Notes: generated from the letters alone by a model not told the origin. Positions 1-7,899 are shown, counted from the stretch's first letter. The stretch is 64,000 bases of DNA from Clostridiales bacterium (GCA_012839295.1 DUNO01000005.1:62001-126000); one strand, 5' to 3'. A program made the numbers and translations.

Positions 1-132
1 CAGAGGGAGTATAAGGAATTTTTTTCAGGGCCGGATAGCTCCGGCAGGGAGAAGGAAAATCCGGGTACCTGCTTTAACCTCATTCTGCAGACTGACCTGC
101 CAATAAAGACTGCCAGGGGGACAAGTATCTGA
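1..132 (+). CDS. C-terminal end of a phage structural protein (partial)
   Basis: The first reading frame is open from the left edge and stops with TGA at 130-132, giving 43 C-terminal residues that end in KTARGTSI. The piece is too short to assign to a family. Its place just before a tail-completion protein and the sheath suggests a head-tail connector or minor tail protein (XkdI/XkdJ position in PBSX-type loci). That is inference from gene order only. Confidence 0.45.
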   Translation, partial: QREYKEFFSGPDSSGREKENPGTCFNLILQTDLPIKTARGTSI

Positions 133-204
133 AACAAAAGGATGAAAAATGAAATATGAGACAAACAATGTAATACAAAAAAGGAAAGGAAGTGAATATG
201 AAGC

Positions 205-615
205 ATGATCAGTGATGTTAAATCGGCAATTACCAGTAAGCTTATGGGGTTATACCCGACAGGCTATGCCATATATGATGAAGAGGCTCCTGAAACAGCT
301 GCAAAGCCATATTTTCTTATCTCCGTAACAAACCAGACCTACAGCAAGCGGTTTAATAATAAGTATAGCAGCGTGTTATACCTGGATATTGCCTACCATA
401 GTGACCAGGCGGAGGTCAGGGCTGATGGTATCAGCAAGCAGGAGGCTCTGCTCAGGGATTTTGATTACATAAGCACTTATAAGGTAAGGAATAAAGCCGC
501 GAAGATAACAGACAATGTGTTGCATTTCACCTTCGATCTCCAATATTACGAGCTGACTAAGGAAGAGTTCACTCTTATGCAACAGCAAACCATTAATACA
601 AGAGTAAAAATATAA
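205..615 (+). CDS. phage tail terminator/completion protein (DUF6838-like)
   Basis: The 136-residue product has the size and position of the small protein encoded immediately before the sheath in clostridial contractile-tail loci, and its sequence style (FLISVTNQTYSKRFNNKYSS, then a beta-rich C-terminal half ending FDLQYYEL) fits the DUF6838 tail terminator family. Such proteins cap the tail tube and set the head-tail junction. The ATG at 205 lies about 12 bases after a GGAAAGGAAG purine tract; an overlapping ATG at 198 gives only a five-codon frame. The gene ends 12 bases before the sheath gene, so the two are probably co-transcribed. Family assignment is from memory of the fold and context rather than a search. 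Confidence 0.7.
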   Translation: MISDVKSAITSKLMGLYPTGYAIYDEEAPETAAKPYFLISVTNQTYSKRFNNKYSSVLYLDIAYHSDQAEVRADGISKQEALLRDFDYISTYKVRNKAAKITDNVLHFTFDLQYYELTKEEFTLMQQQTINTRVKI

Positions 616-627
616 AGGAGGCTTATC

Positions 628-1677
628 ATGTCAGGAACATGGACCAGTCAAAACAAAATATTACCGGGAGCGTATATTAATTTTCTAACAAATGCTCCAT
701 TATCCATTACCCCGGGAGACAGAGGCGTAGTGGTATTACTTCAGGAAATGAGTGTTGGAGCTGCAGGAGAAATGTATACTATCACAGCTACTGAAGATAA
801 TTATCCGGAAGGAATTACCGCCGCGGATAAACTATTGGTAAATGAAGCACTAAAGAATGCGAAGAAAATTGTTTTATACAATCTAGGATCAACCTCCCCG
901 CATCTCATTTCAACAATCGAAACAGCATTGGCAGCTCTTAAAACAGTGCAATTCAACGTACTTTGCTATCCTTATTCAGCAGAAGAGCATAACAACGAAC
1001 AGGAAACCATTATGACCTGGATTAAGGCTATGCGCGACGATGAAGGGGTTAAGATACAGTACGTTACATCGAATTTCGGAGGTGACCACGAAGCTTGCAT
1101 TAACGTAATGAACGGTGTTGTATTATCGAATGGTACTATATTAACAGCAGCACAGGCAACCGCATGGGTAGCCGGTGCTACTGCTGGAGCAAAGGTCAAC
1201 CAATCTAATACAGGCAAGGCCTATGAAGGTGCGGTAGATGTAGCACCAAGGCTTACGAAATCGGAGATGGAGGCGGCAATTACAGCCGGTAAGTTTATCT
1301 TTAAAGTAAACAGTGCACAGAATGTTAGTGCGGTGTATGATATTAACTCCCTAGTAACCACAACGGTGGATAAAGGCGAAGTATTTAGGAAAAATAGGGT
1401 TGTTCGTACGGTTGATGGCATTAATAATGATATTATTGAAATTTTCGAAGCAAATTACGTTGGTAAAGTAAATAACAATGCGGACGGCAGATCGATGCTT
1501 CGTGCCACGCTGATTGAATATTTCGGTGAATTACAGCAATTGTCCGCCATTCAGAATTTCACGGAAAAGGATATAACAGTAACTGCTGGAACTGACAGCG
1601 ATGCGGTATTGGTGGAATGTAATATTCAACCAGTTGATAGTGTTGAAAAGATTTATATTACTGTCAAGCTGTCTTAA
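628..1677 (+). CDS. xkdK: contractile tail sheath protein (XkdK-like)
   Basis: This 349-residue protein polymerises around the tail tube and contracts to drive the tube through the host envelope. The N-terminal GTWTSQNKILPGAYINF opening is the hallmark start of Gram-positive phage/PBSX sheath proteins, and the C-terminal half (about 240-349) carries the conserved core that includes RSMLRATLIEYF and ends ECNIQPVDSVEKIYITVKLS. At about 350 residues it is a compact sheath, closer to clostridial prophage and R-type bacteriocin sheaths than to longer Bacillus XkdK, with no inserted decoration domain. AAAGGAGG precedes the ATG by eight bases. The tube gene follows after 19 bases. Confidence 0.93.
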   Translation: MSGTWTSQNKILPGAYINFLTNAPLSITPGDRGVVVLLQEMSVGAAGEMYTITATEDNYPEGITAADKLLVNEALKNAKKIVLYNLGSTSPHLISTIETALAALKTVQFNVLCYPYSAEEHNNEQETIMTWIKAMRDDEGVKIQYVTSNFGGDHEACINVMNGVVLSNGTILTAAQATAWVAGATAGAKVNQSNTGKAYEGAVDVAPRLTKSEMEAAITAGKFIFKVNSAQNVSAVYDINSLVTTTVDKGEVFRKNRVVRTVDGINNDIIEIFEANYVGKVNNNADGRSMLRATLIEYFGELQQLSAIQNFTEKDITVTAGTDSDAVLVECNIQPVDSVEKIYITVKLS

Positions 1678-1696
1678 TTAAGGGAGGGAAGAGTAA

Positions 1697-2170
1697 ATGG
1701 CAAATAATTATACTAGATTATCAGATACAATTACAGCGCAGGAAGGGACTGCCATCATTACAATTGATGGTCAGAACAGAGAGCTGTTTGAAATATCCAG
1801 CTTGAGAGCACAGCTTGATATGGTTGTCCAGGAAAGAAGAATGCTTGGACACAGGATGACACAGCATAAGGTGACAGGTGTCACAGGTACCGGTTCTGCA
1901 ACCTTATATTTCATGAATAGTGAACAATTAAACCTGGCAATTGATTTTATCAAAAATGGAACACGCAGTAATATCAAACTTAAGGTTAAAAACAATGATC
2001 CTCAGTCAACTGTCGGTGTGCAGGAAGTGGTTTTAAGCAATGTCATCTTTAATACGATACCGGTAACAGCATTAGAAGAGTCGGAGGATCCGATTACCTT
2101 TGATAGTGATTTCACCTTTGATGATATCACGAATCTAAAATCCTTCGATTTACCGGATAATTACAAATAA
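1697..2170 (+). CDS. xkdM: tail tube protein (XkdM-like)
   Basis: The 157-residue product matches the XkdM inner-tube family in length and in its opening RLSDTITAQEGTAIITIDGQNRELFEISSL. The conserved segment GHRMTQHKVTGVTGTGSATLY follows near residues 52-72, and the acidic PITFDSDFTFDDITNLKSF lies near the end. Tube hexamers stack inside the sheath and form the channel. AGGGAGGGAAG lies just upstream of the ATG. Sheath and tube are adjacent, as in all PBSX-type tails. Confidence 0.92.
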   Translation: MANNYTRLSDTITAQEGTAIITIDGQNRELFEISSLRAQLDMVVQERRMLGHRMTQHKVTGVTGTGSATLYFMNSEQLNLAIDFIKNGTRSNIKLKVKNNDPQSTVGVQEVVLSNVIFNTIPVTALEESEDPITFDSDFTFDDITNLKSFDLPDNYK

Positions 2171-2245
2171 ATTTGAAAATACAATAATAATTCATTAAAT
2201 AATTAAAGGGAGCGCTATGCTCCCTTTTCAAAAGGAGGATAAAAT

Positions 2246-2647
2246 ATGAGCTCATTAAATGCATTTTTACACCCAATTCAGGTGGAGAATCAAGAAGTTA
2301 TTGTATCAAATAGGTTTTTGGAAGGGGGTAAGCCGGTTCCATTTATTATCCGTCCCATTTCAGAAAAAGAGAATGGCCAGCTTATTAAAAAATATACCAG
2401 AAAAGATAGATCGGGAAGAGACATCCTTGACCGGACAGAATATGCTCACGCACTTGTAGCGAGCGCGGTGGTATTTCCTGAGCTTTCAAATGCAGAGTTG
2501 CAGAAGAAATATAATGTTCTTGGAGAGACGGCTCTGCTTACAGAAATGCTGAATGTAGGGGAATATGCGTTGTTATCCCAAAAAGTAAGTGAGTTAAGCG
2601 GGCTTAACCAAGATATTAATAAGGATATTGATGAAGTAAAAAACTAA
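2246..2647 (+). CDS. xkdN: tail assembly chaperone, short form (XkdN-like)
   Basis: The 133-residue product has the features of the XkdN-type tail assembly chaperone family: FIIRPISEKENGQLIKKYT, then residues on a DRTEYAHALVASAVVFPEL pattern and an ETALLTEMLNVGEYALL helix. Tail chaperones coat the tape-measure protein while the tube polymerises. AAAGGAGGATAAAAT gives a very strong ribosome site. The gene ends inside a classical -1 slippery sequence, so a second, longer product is expected (see 2638-2644 and 2644-2832), like gpG/gpGT of lambda. Confidence 0.88.
   Translation: MSSLNAFLHPIQVENQEVIVSNRFLEGGKPVPFIIRPISEKENGQLIKKYTRKDRSGRDILDRTEYAHALVASAVVFPELSNAELQKKYNVLGETALLTEMLNVGEYALLSQKVSELSGLNQDINKDIDEVKN
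2638..2644 (+). other. programmed -1 ribosomal frameshift site (A AAA AAC)
   Basis: The zero-frame codons GTA AAA AAC TAA place the heptamer A AAA AAC exactly in the X XXY YYZ register, one codon before the stop. Slipping back one base opens a frame that runs to 2832. A stem-loop lies downstream at 2672-2698: GTCTG pairs with CAGAC, and GCGCAT with ATGCGC. It starts about 28 bases after the heptamer, farther than usual for a stimulator. Tail chaperone genes of long-tailed phages commonly use this device. Confidence 0.85.
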
Positions 2648-2832
2648 TAAAGCAAGGTAATGCAGAATTTTGTCTGGCGCATTATGCGCTGCACAGACTG
2701 CATATCTTGCCGTCGACAATCAATAATATGAGCCAAAAAGAAAAAGCTTTCATATTCGCCAGTATTCAGATGCATAGTGAAGAGGAAAAGAATCAGTTGA
2801 GAAAGCGTAAAATGAAAGGTAGGAGCCGATAG
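2644..2832 (+). CDS. -1 frame extension of the tail chaperone (T domain)
   Basis: After the slip at AAAAAAC the ribosome reads CTA ATA AAG CAA and continues for 62 codons to TAG at 2830-2832. The fusion product would be about 195 residues. The extension (LIKQGNAEFCLAHYALHRLH, then SQKEKAFIFASIQMHSEEEK) is helical and charged with a basic end (RKRKMKGRSR), which suits a domain recruiting tape measure to tube subunits. It has no ribosome site of its own, which supports frameshift expression rather than a separate gene. Confidence 0.8.
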   Translation, partial: LIKQGNAEFCLAHYALHRLHILPSTINNMSQKEKAFIFASIQMHSEEEKNQLRKRKMKGRSR

Positions 2833-3024
2833 CATTCACCCGCTGGTGAGAGGATTCGGCCGATGAAATCTCCCTTGTTATCGTGTAAAGCAAGGAGATT
2901 GAGCTTTAAGATGATAACCATAGAAAAGTAAATGCCAAAGCAGCGAGCAATGATAAAAGTAATAGACCTCCTTCCTTATACAATAGCCAAAACGCAAGCA
3001 ACACCACGGCAACTAAGTAAATTT

Positions 3025-3053
3025 TTGACGGTTTAGTAAAGATATAGTATAAT
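3025..3053 (+). promoter_or_regulatory. sigma-A promoter of the zinc-ribbon cargo genes
   Basis: TTGACG at 3025-3030 and TATAAT at 3048-3053 are separated by exactly 17 bases. This near-consensus promoter sits inside an otherwise co-directional structural operon and immediately precedes two genes with no tail role, as is typical of a phage moron transcribed independently in the lysogen. Confidence 0.75.
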
Positions 3054-3208
3054 AAGAAAAAACACTATAACCATGAATTGTTAAGAAATTGAGGAGGGGG
3101 AAGTTGCAAGTGGAAGCAGCAAAGTATTGTCAGTATTGTGGGAGTCAAAGGGAAGAGTGGGCTAAATTTTGCCCGTCGTGCGGAGCATCCTTGGAGCCTG
3201 AAAAAGCC
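3054..3208 (+). repeat. direct repeat, copy 1 (leader plus zinc-ribbon coding start)
   Basis: The 155 bases from AAGAAAAAACACTATAA into the coding region recur with few changes at 3438-3591, including the untranslated leader, the ribosome site and the zinc-ribbon codons. The copies diverge after the ribbon. The two genes therefore arose by tandem duplication that included the leader. Confidence 0.85.
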
Positions 3209-3430
3209 TTTAATGTAGAACAAAACAGACAAGCCGACGAAAAGGATACAGATAATGTTACGGTTAAAAATAATGGACAACGTAACTATGGAAATGTTTT
3301 TATGACAGTTGGCTGTATTTTTGTGATCATATCTGTATGGTTGATACCTGCCTTATGTATACCCTTGTTTTTATTATTGGTTATTTGTATTGTAGTAAGA
3401 TACATGGTACGATTATTTCGCAATATGTGA
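3110..3430 (+). CDS. zinc-ribbon membrane protein, copy 1
   Basis: The product starts with a rubredoxin-like zinc ribbon, CQYCGSQ then CPSCGAS (two CxxC knuckles in the first 30 residues), followed by a polar linker and two hydrophobic segments in the last 50 residues (VGCIFVIISVWLIPALCIPL and a following stretch). I chose the GTG at 3110 because the paralogue has ATG at the same place (3493) after the same GAGGGGGAAG ribosome site; TTG at 3104 is the alternative. About 106 residues. The function is unknown; a small membrane protein with a cytoplasmic zinc ribbon could be a lysogenic-conversion factor. Confidence 0.75.
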   Translation: MEAAKYCQYCGSQREEWAKFCPSCGASLEPEKAFNVEQNRQADEKDTDNVTVKNNGQRNYGNVFMTVGCIFVIISVWLIPALCIPLFLLLVICIVVRYMVRLFRNM

Positions 3431-3437
3431 AGATGAT

Positions 3438-3591
3438 AAGAAAAACATTATAAGCATGAACTAATAAGAAATTGAGGAAGGGGAAGTTGCAAATGGAAGC
3501 AGCAAAGTATTGTCAGTATTGTGGGAGTCAAAGGGAAGAGTGGTCTAAATTTTGTCCGGCATGCGGAGCATCCTTGGAAACTGGAAAAGCC
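3438..3591 (+). repeat. direct repeat, copy 2
   Basis: This is the second copy of the leader and zinc-ribbon coding start seen at 3054-3208. Differences are scattered substitutions, several at third codon positions, so both copies appear to have been kept as coding sequence. Confidence 0.85.
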
Positions 3592-3891
3592 TCTATTGTG
3601 GAACCAAAGACGCAAGGTAGTAAAACGAATACCGATAATGTTACGGTTACAAAAGATGAGCAGAGAGGACTTGGAATTATCTTTATGATAGGTGGCTGGA
3701 TTTCTGTCGCTCTATCTTTGTGGGTTATACCCATACTATTCGTTGGTTTTGCTCTTATTCTGGGCAACTTGTACCGTAAGTATAACAAAACACATGGTAT
3801 GATTATAATGATTGCCGCTATAGGAGGATTAGTTATTAGATTTCTTATTGTACTTGTGGGACTTCAAATCTTTTCCCAGATCAAGGCGTGA
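3493..3891 (+). CDS. zinc-ribbon membrane protein, copy 2
   Basis: This paralogue of 3110-3430 has the same MEAAKYCQYCGSQREEW start and a second knuckle CPACGAS. The C-terminal half has about three hydrophobic segments (GIIFMIGGWISVALSLWVIP, ILFVGFALILGNLY and IIMIAAIGGLVIRFLIVLVG), one more than copy 1. ATG at 3493 has GAGGAAGGGG upstream. The pair lies between the tail chaperone and the tape measure, where no extra gene is expected. No known function recognised. Confidence 0.8.
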   Translation: MEAAKYCQYCGSQREEWSKFCPACGASLETGKASIVEPKTQGSKTNTDNVTVTKDEQRGLGIIFMIGGWISVALSLWVIPILFVGFALILGNLYRKYNKTHGMIIMIAAIGGLVIRFLIVLVGLQIFSQIKA

Positions 3892-4049
3892 CAATTTATT
3901 TGATTCAAAGTGGAACACAAAGTAATGGATACAGTAAATTGATATAGTTATTATAACTACTTTGATTTATCTAAGATAGTTGTTAGAAATATAAAAGAAA
4001 TAAAGGTATAAAGGAGTAAATCTGCAGCCCAAAAAGGGAGGTTTCAAAT

Positions 4050-4244
4050 CTGTATTGGAAGCAAGAAGATCTTGAGGATACAATCAATATGGCGGCAGCG
4101 AATCGATGGCGTGTATCTCAAATAATTCCACCCGGGTATGGCACAGTGTTTTCTGGATATTACATAGTATTTGAAAAAGAAATAGAATCAGATGCTTTAG
4201 AATTACTACCAACGATCAATATTCGGTTGGTAGTTTTTTTATAA
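4050..4244 (+). CDS. small hypothetical protein, CTG start
   Basis: A 64-codon frame begins at CTG 4050, eight bases after a perfect AGGGAGG at 4035-4041. It reads YWKQEDLEDTINMAAANRWR, then IIPPGYGTVFSGYYIVFEKE, and stops at 4242-4244. No ATG, GTG or TTG start lies near the ribosome site. Composition looks protein-like and the last 13 codons overlap the terminator hairpin. It may be a real gene with a rare start or a recently decayed one whose ATG became CTG. Function unknown. Confidence 0.4.
   Translation: MYWKQEDLEDTINMAAANRWRVSQIIPPGYGTVFSGYYIVFEKEIESDALELLPTINIRLVVFL
4206..4240 (+). terminator. intrinsic terminator closing the cargo segment
   Basis: CTACCAAC at 4206-4213 pairs with GTTGGTAG at 4226-4233 and is followed by seven T. 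With the promoter at 3025-3053 it bounds the zinc-ribbon genes as an independent transcription unit inside the tail operon. Confidence 0.8.
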
Positions 4245-4268
4245 AATTTTGAAAGGAGGAAGATAATC

Positions 4269-5621
4269 TTGGATGTATTTAATAACGTATATAATGCATT
4301 TGAATTAAAGCGGAATACAACCCGTAATCATAACGTCATTGATATTCTTTCAAATAATAATGTAGGAATATATATTATTAATAAGGATAATTCCGGTATA
4401 GAAAGAACAATTTTGGATTTAGCCGATGGATTAGAAAAGACAATGGGGTCTTTAAAAACAGAGTTTTTAGATAAATTAGAGACGCTTAATACAGATATAA
4501 ATACAGGTTTTGATAAACAAATAAATATTTTAACCCAAGCTGATGGCAGCAACAAATTGGATTCAATTATCAGTGTGTTATCTCAAGGGTTCATCACATT
4601 AAATGAGGGATTCTCGAATTTGACTACTTCATCTCCTCTTGTAGCAGATCCACAACAGAACCTGGATAGTAACACTGAAATTCTCCCAGAAACAAAAACT
4701 ACAGATAATAAAATAGAAGTGGATGTCGGAATGGATAATTTACTTCCAGAGGTTACAACAAGTATTGGGATAGATATACTTGCGGGACAAGTAGCCACAG
4801 CTTTATCAGCCACAGCTGCGGAAGGGGGAATGATAGCAGCACTTGATCCAAGGATACTACTAATGGCCTTTTCTCTAGTAGCTTTAGGGAACTCATCCGA
4901 TGAAATTACAGCTTATGTAGATAGCAAAGCAAACAATAATTCTTCGTATAATTTGCCATATAGGGATCCTGACATTGGCATATGGGATAAAGTTGTAGGG
5001 GCATTCTCAAAGGATGCATATAAGTTGGGTTATCCGTATAGTGATGGAACTATTTTGGCGGGTATATCTAATTTGGATTTTTTATCTTCGGCTGCCGTCT
5101 ATGACATAACTGGAATTGCTGGATGGTGGTATAACAAGGAAGTACAGGGTAAACGTGAAACGAGACCTGATATTTCACCTGATATTTCTTTTCAAGAGTA
5201 TAAGGATGCAATGGATCAATATACGCGAATGGTGGGTGGAGAGCTATTAATAGAAGCTTTTAATGAAATCGACTGGGAAAAGATATTAGCCGATGTAGAT
5301 TCCAGTGAAATTAAAATGGCCTCAGAGGTTACCAAATATGAATATGAACAACCTATTGCTGGTTTTTATAAAGATTTAAGCTCATTCGGAGCTTATTTAG
5401 GTGGTCAAAATAATATTCAAATGGATCCTGATGACTTAAAGACCCTCAATAGCCCCTTTTTAGAAAAATATAAAATTGTAAATAACACTCTGACACCTAA
5501 CATAACCATTAATTTTGGTGACATCTATGAAGCAATCAATAAAGACAAATTGGCTCAAGAAATAAACGACACCTTAAAGGAGGAGATTAAATTAGCGCCT
5601 GAAGGAGGATATAATGAATGA
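4269..5621 (+). CDS. short tape-measure protein
   Basis: The 450-residue product sits exactly where the tape measure belongs, after the frameshifted chaperone and before the LysM protein. Its parts fit: a helical N-terminal region (residues about 1-110), a hydrophobic Ala/Gly-rich segment near 160-205 (VATALSATAAEGGMIAALDP), and a C-terminal tail ending INFGDIYEAINKDKL and an acidic helix, similar to tape-measure ends of Gram-positive phages. Tape measures set tail length; 450 residues is short for this role and would give a tail of very roughly 65-70 nm at 1.5 angstrom per residue. The TTG at 4269 follows AAAGGAGGAAG at normal spacing. The assignment rests on position and features, not on close similarity. 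Confidence 0.7.
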   Translation: MDVFNNVYNAFELKRNTTRNHNVIDILSNNNVGIYIINKDNSGIERTILDLADGLEKTMGSLKTEFLDKLETLNTDINTGFDKQINILTQADGSNKLDSIISVLSQGFITLNEGFSNLTTSSPLVADPQQNLDSNTEILPETKTTDNKIEVDVGMDNLLPEVTTSIGIDILAGQVATALSATAAEGGMIAALDPRILLMAFSLVALGNSSDEITAYVDSKANNNSSYNLPYRDPDIGIWDKVVGAFSKDAYKLGYPYSDGTILAGISNLDFLSSAAVYDITGIAGWWYNKEVQGKRETRPDISPDISFQEYKDAMDQYTRMVGGELLIEAFNEIDWEKILADVDSSEIKMASEVTKYEYEQPIAGFYKDLSSFGAYLGGQNNIQMDPDDLKTLNSPFLEKYKIVNNTLTPNITINFGDIYEAINKDKLAQEINDTLKEEIKLAPEGGYNE

Positions 5622-6262
5622 GTAAGTATGCCATAATATTCCAGAAAAATAATAGTATAATTCGGCTTCCTGTAAATCCAGAGGAATTAGAAGTGAGTTC
5701 ATCCCAAGCAATTGCTAGATATGAAATTCTTAAATTGGGGCAGATAGCTATTCCTACTCATATGGAGTTAACGGAGTATAGTTTTCACGCCGAATTTCCT
5801 CATGATAAAAATCATTATATTGAATCGAGTAAAGATTTTAAGGATGCAAGTTCATGTTTAAAGCAGTTTAATAAATGGAGATTAGATCTTGAGCCGATTC
5901 GCTTCATGGCCGGAAAAGTTTTTACTGGCAGCAAGCTGGTAGATAGTGCCATTAATACTCTTGTTCTAATAGAAGGCTTAACGGTTACAGAAAAGGCAGG
6001 GGAAGAAGAGGACAAATATGTAACATTTAAAGTATTGGAATACAACCCATATACTATAAAAGTAATTAACCGCTCAAATACTTCAAGTAACCCCAAAAGC
6101 ACCGGATACCATGTTGTAAAATCTGGTGATACATTATGGGGAATTGCAAAAAAATACTATGGTGATGGAGCAAAATATACGAAGATTTATAATGCAAATA
6201 AAAGTATCATTAAGAATCCTTCGTTAATTTATCCTGGACAGAAGTTGGTGATCCCGGAATGA
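5618..6262 (+). CDS. xkdP: LysM-containing baseplate protein (XkdP-like)
   Basis: The 214-residue protein starts KYAIIFQKNNSIIRLPVNPE, a typical opening of XkdP-type proteins. It ends in a complete LysM domain (about 167-213: YHVVKSGDTLWGIAKKYYGD to LIYPGQKLVIPE) that binds peptidoglycan. These proteins sit in the baseplate hub and probably hold it at the cell wall during tube penetration. The ATG overlaps the tape-measure stop (ATGA), with GAAGGAGG upstream, so translation is likely coupled. Confidence 0.88.
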   Translation: MSKYAIIFQKNNSIIRLPVNPEELEVSSSQAIARYEILKLGQIAIPTHMELTEYSFHAEFPHDKNHYIESSKDFKDASSCLKQFNKWRLDLEPIRFMAGKVFTGSKLVDSAINTLVLIEGLTVTEKAGEEEDKYVTFKVLEYNPYTIKVINRSNTSSNPKSTGYHVVKSGDTLWGIAKKYYGDGAKYTKIYNANKSIIKNPSLIYPGQKLVIPE

Positions 6263-7197
6263 CAAAGCTGTTAACAAAAGTAAATGGTAAAGTCTACAAT
6301 ATTAGTGAATTGATTAGTGATATATCTTTTGAAGATTCTTTAAACAATGGCTGCAGCAAGTTGAGATTTTCATACATTGACAAGAATTTGGAAATAACAA
6401 ATGGTAGTGTTGTAAGTTTTACATTTAATGATACTCCTTTATTTTATGGTTATGTATTTAGCGTTAACAGAAATAAGAATCTAGATATCTCCGTCACAGC
6501 GTATGATCAGCTTAGATATTGCAAGGTGAGGGATTCAGTTGTAATTAAAAATGACACGGTAACTACCCTGACAAACAAAATGTGTAACTATTTTAATCTA
6601 AAAAAGGGTTCTTTGGAGGATACAGGGTACAAGCTATCAACGGATGTTAAGGAAGATACTACCTGGCTTGATATCATATATTCAAGCATTGAAGAGACAG
6701 AAAGAAATAATGGAAAAAAATATTTATTAAGGGATGAAAATGGCCTAATCTGTATTCGAAAGCTTGAGAGCCTTCAACTGAATCTTGCTATTGGTGACCA
6801 GAGCTTATTGCGTGATTATACATATTCTAAGTCAATTGACAATGAATTTTATAACCAGATCAAACTAAATCTTAAAGGAAGGTCAGATGGAGATAATCAA
6901 TATATCATAAAAAAGGATGCTGATTCTATTTCGAAATATGGACTTCTGCAATACTATGGGGATATTTATAATACAAATTCTTCAAAAGCCAAAGAAGAAG
7001 CCAAGACCCTATTAGAACAGTACAATAAGGAGAAAGAGACATTATCACTTAGTTGCATAGGGGATATTAGGATCAGAGCCGGAGTTAGCTTCTATGGCAA
7101 AGTTAGTGATATAGACTTTTATCAGAGACTAGTGGTTAAATCGGTAACTCATAGATTTGTTCCAACGCATACAATGGAGGTGGAGGCGAAGCTTTGA
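6259..7197 (+). CDS. xkdQ: baseplate hub protein (XkdQ-like)
   Basis: This 312-residue protein has the XkdQ/gpD-type hub layout: an N-terminal beta domain (ISFEDSLNNGCSKLRFSYID), VTAYDQLRY near residue 80, and a C-terminal region ending VKSVTHRFVPTHTMEVEAKL, which is the conserved close of this family. It forms the trimeric hub that joins tube and spike. The start overlaps the previous stop by four bases (ATGA), as expected for coupled translation in a tail operon. Confidence 0.9.
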   Translation: MTKLLTKVNGKVYNISELISDISFEDSLNNGCSKLRFSYIDKNLEITNGSVVSFTFNDTPLFYGYVFSVNRNKNLDISVTAYDQLRYCKVRDSVVIKNDTVTTLTNKMCNYFNLKKGSLEDTGYKLSTDVKEDTTWLDIIYSSIEETERNNGKKYLLRDENGLICIRKLESLQLNLAIGDQSLLRDYTYSKSIDNEFYNQIKLNLKGRSDGDNQYIIKKDADSISKYGLLQYYGDIYNTNSSKAKEEAKTLLEQYNKEKETLSLSCIGDIRIRAGVSFYGKVSDIDFYQRLVVKSVTHRFVPTHTMEVEAKL

Positions 7198-7514
7198 TTA
7201 ATGAGATAAAAATTATTGTAAGAAATTATATCAATAATGCAAAACTATGTTCATATATGTCAGGTTCTGTTAACAGTGAAGGGATCGCAATCAATGATAA
7301 GGTGACGATACCCCATGAGCTAATAAGAGGAAATTTAAAAGATCAAGTCAATGTTGGAGATAAGGTCAGAGTATTAAGAAATCACGGAGGAAAAGAGTAT
7401 TATATTCTTGAGATTATTGATAGACCAGTCCTTAAAAAAGGAACCATTTTAACACTTTCAATAAATGAAACAACATACGAATATAGAGTAGAGGATGTGA
7501 ATTATGATACCTAA
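7194..7514 (+). CDS. xkdR: baseplate protein, DUF2577 (XkdR-like)
   Basis: The 106-residue product matches the DUF2577 family: a short helix (INEIKIIVRNYINNA) and an OB-like beta domain with NVGDKVRVLRNHGGKEYYILEIIDR. Members occupy the position between hub and DUF2634 protein and are thought to contribute to the central spike or hub. The TTG at 7194 overlaps the previous stop; no ATG exists near the start. Confidence 0.85.
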   Translation: MINEIKIIVRNYINNAKLCSYMSGSVNSEGIAINDKVTIPHELIRGNLKDQVNVGDKVRVLRNHGGKEYYILEIIDRPVLKKGTILTLSINETTYEYRVEDVNYDT

Positions 7515-7899
7515 TACAAGTATGGACGTAACCGTTTCAACAACCGACACGATAGAAACATCAAAGACATATAAAATAATAAGTAACACCATACAAGGAT
7601 ACATAGATGATAACGATGCGCTATTGCAAGCGATATATAAAGTGCTGAATACTGAAAAATATGAATATCCAATCTATAGTTTTTCCTATGGAATAGAATT
7701 GGAAAACTTAATCGGGCAAGACAAGCTTTATGTCCAAATGGAATTGAGCCGTAGGATAAAGGAGTGCTTACTAGAGGATGAGAGGATAACTAGCGTAGAA
7801 AACTTTGTTTTCAGTTTTTTAAAAGATTCAATCTTATGTATCTTTGATGTTGTAAGTATTTATGGGAAAAACACAATCAGTAAGGCGGTGAGTACATAA
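7504..7899 (+). CDS. xkdS: baseplate wedge protein, DUF2634 (XkdS-like)
   Basis: The 131-residue product has the DUF2634 / gp25-like pattern: an N-terminal strand region, a helix with DNDALLQAIYKVLNTEKYEY, then YSFSYGIELENLIGQ and a C-terminal domain with ITSVENFVFSF. It is the gp25-like initiator that nucleates the sheath on the baseplate. It overlaps the preceding gene by 11 bases and abuts the baseplate J gene. Confidence 0.9.
   Translation: MIPNTSMDVTVSTTDTIETSKTYKIISNTIQGYIDDNDALLQAIYKVLNTEKYEYPIYSFSYGIELENLIGQDKLYVQMELSRRIKECLLEDERITSVENFVFSFLKDSILCIFDVVSIYGKNTISKAVST

Noticed and set aside
3054-3591. Possible insertion sequence around the duplicated zinc-ribbon genes
   Set aside because: No transposase or terminal inverted repeats; the direct repeat is explained by gene duplication.
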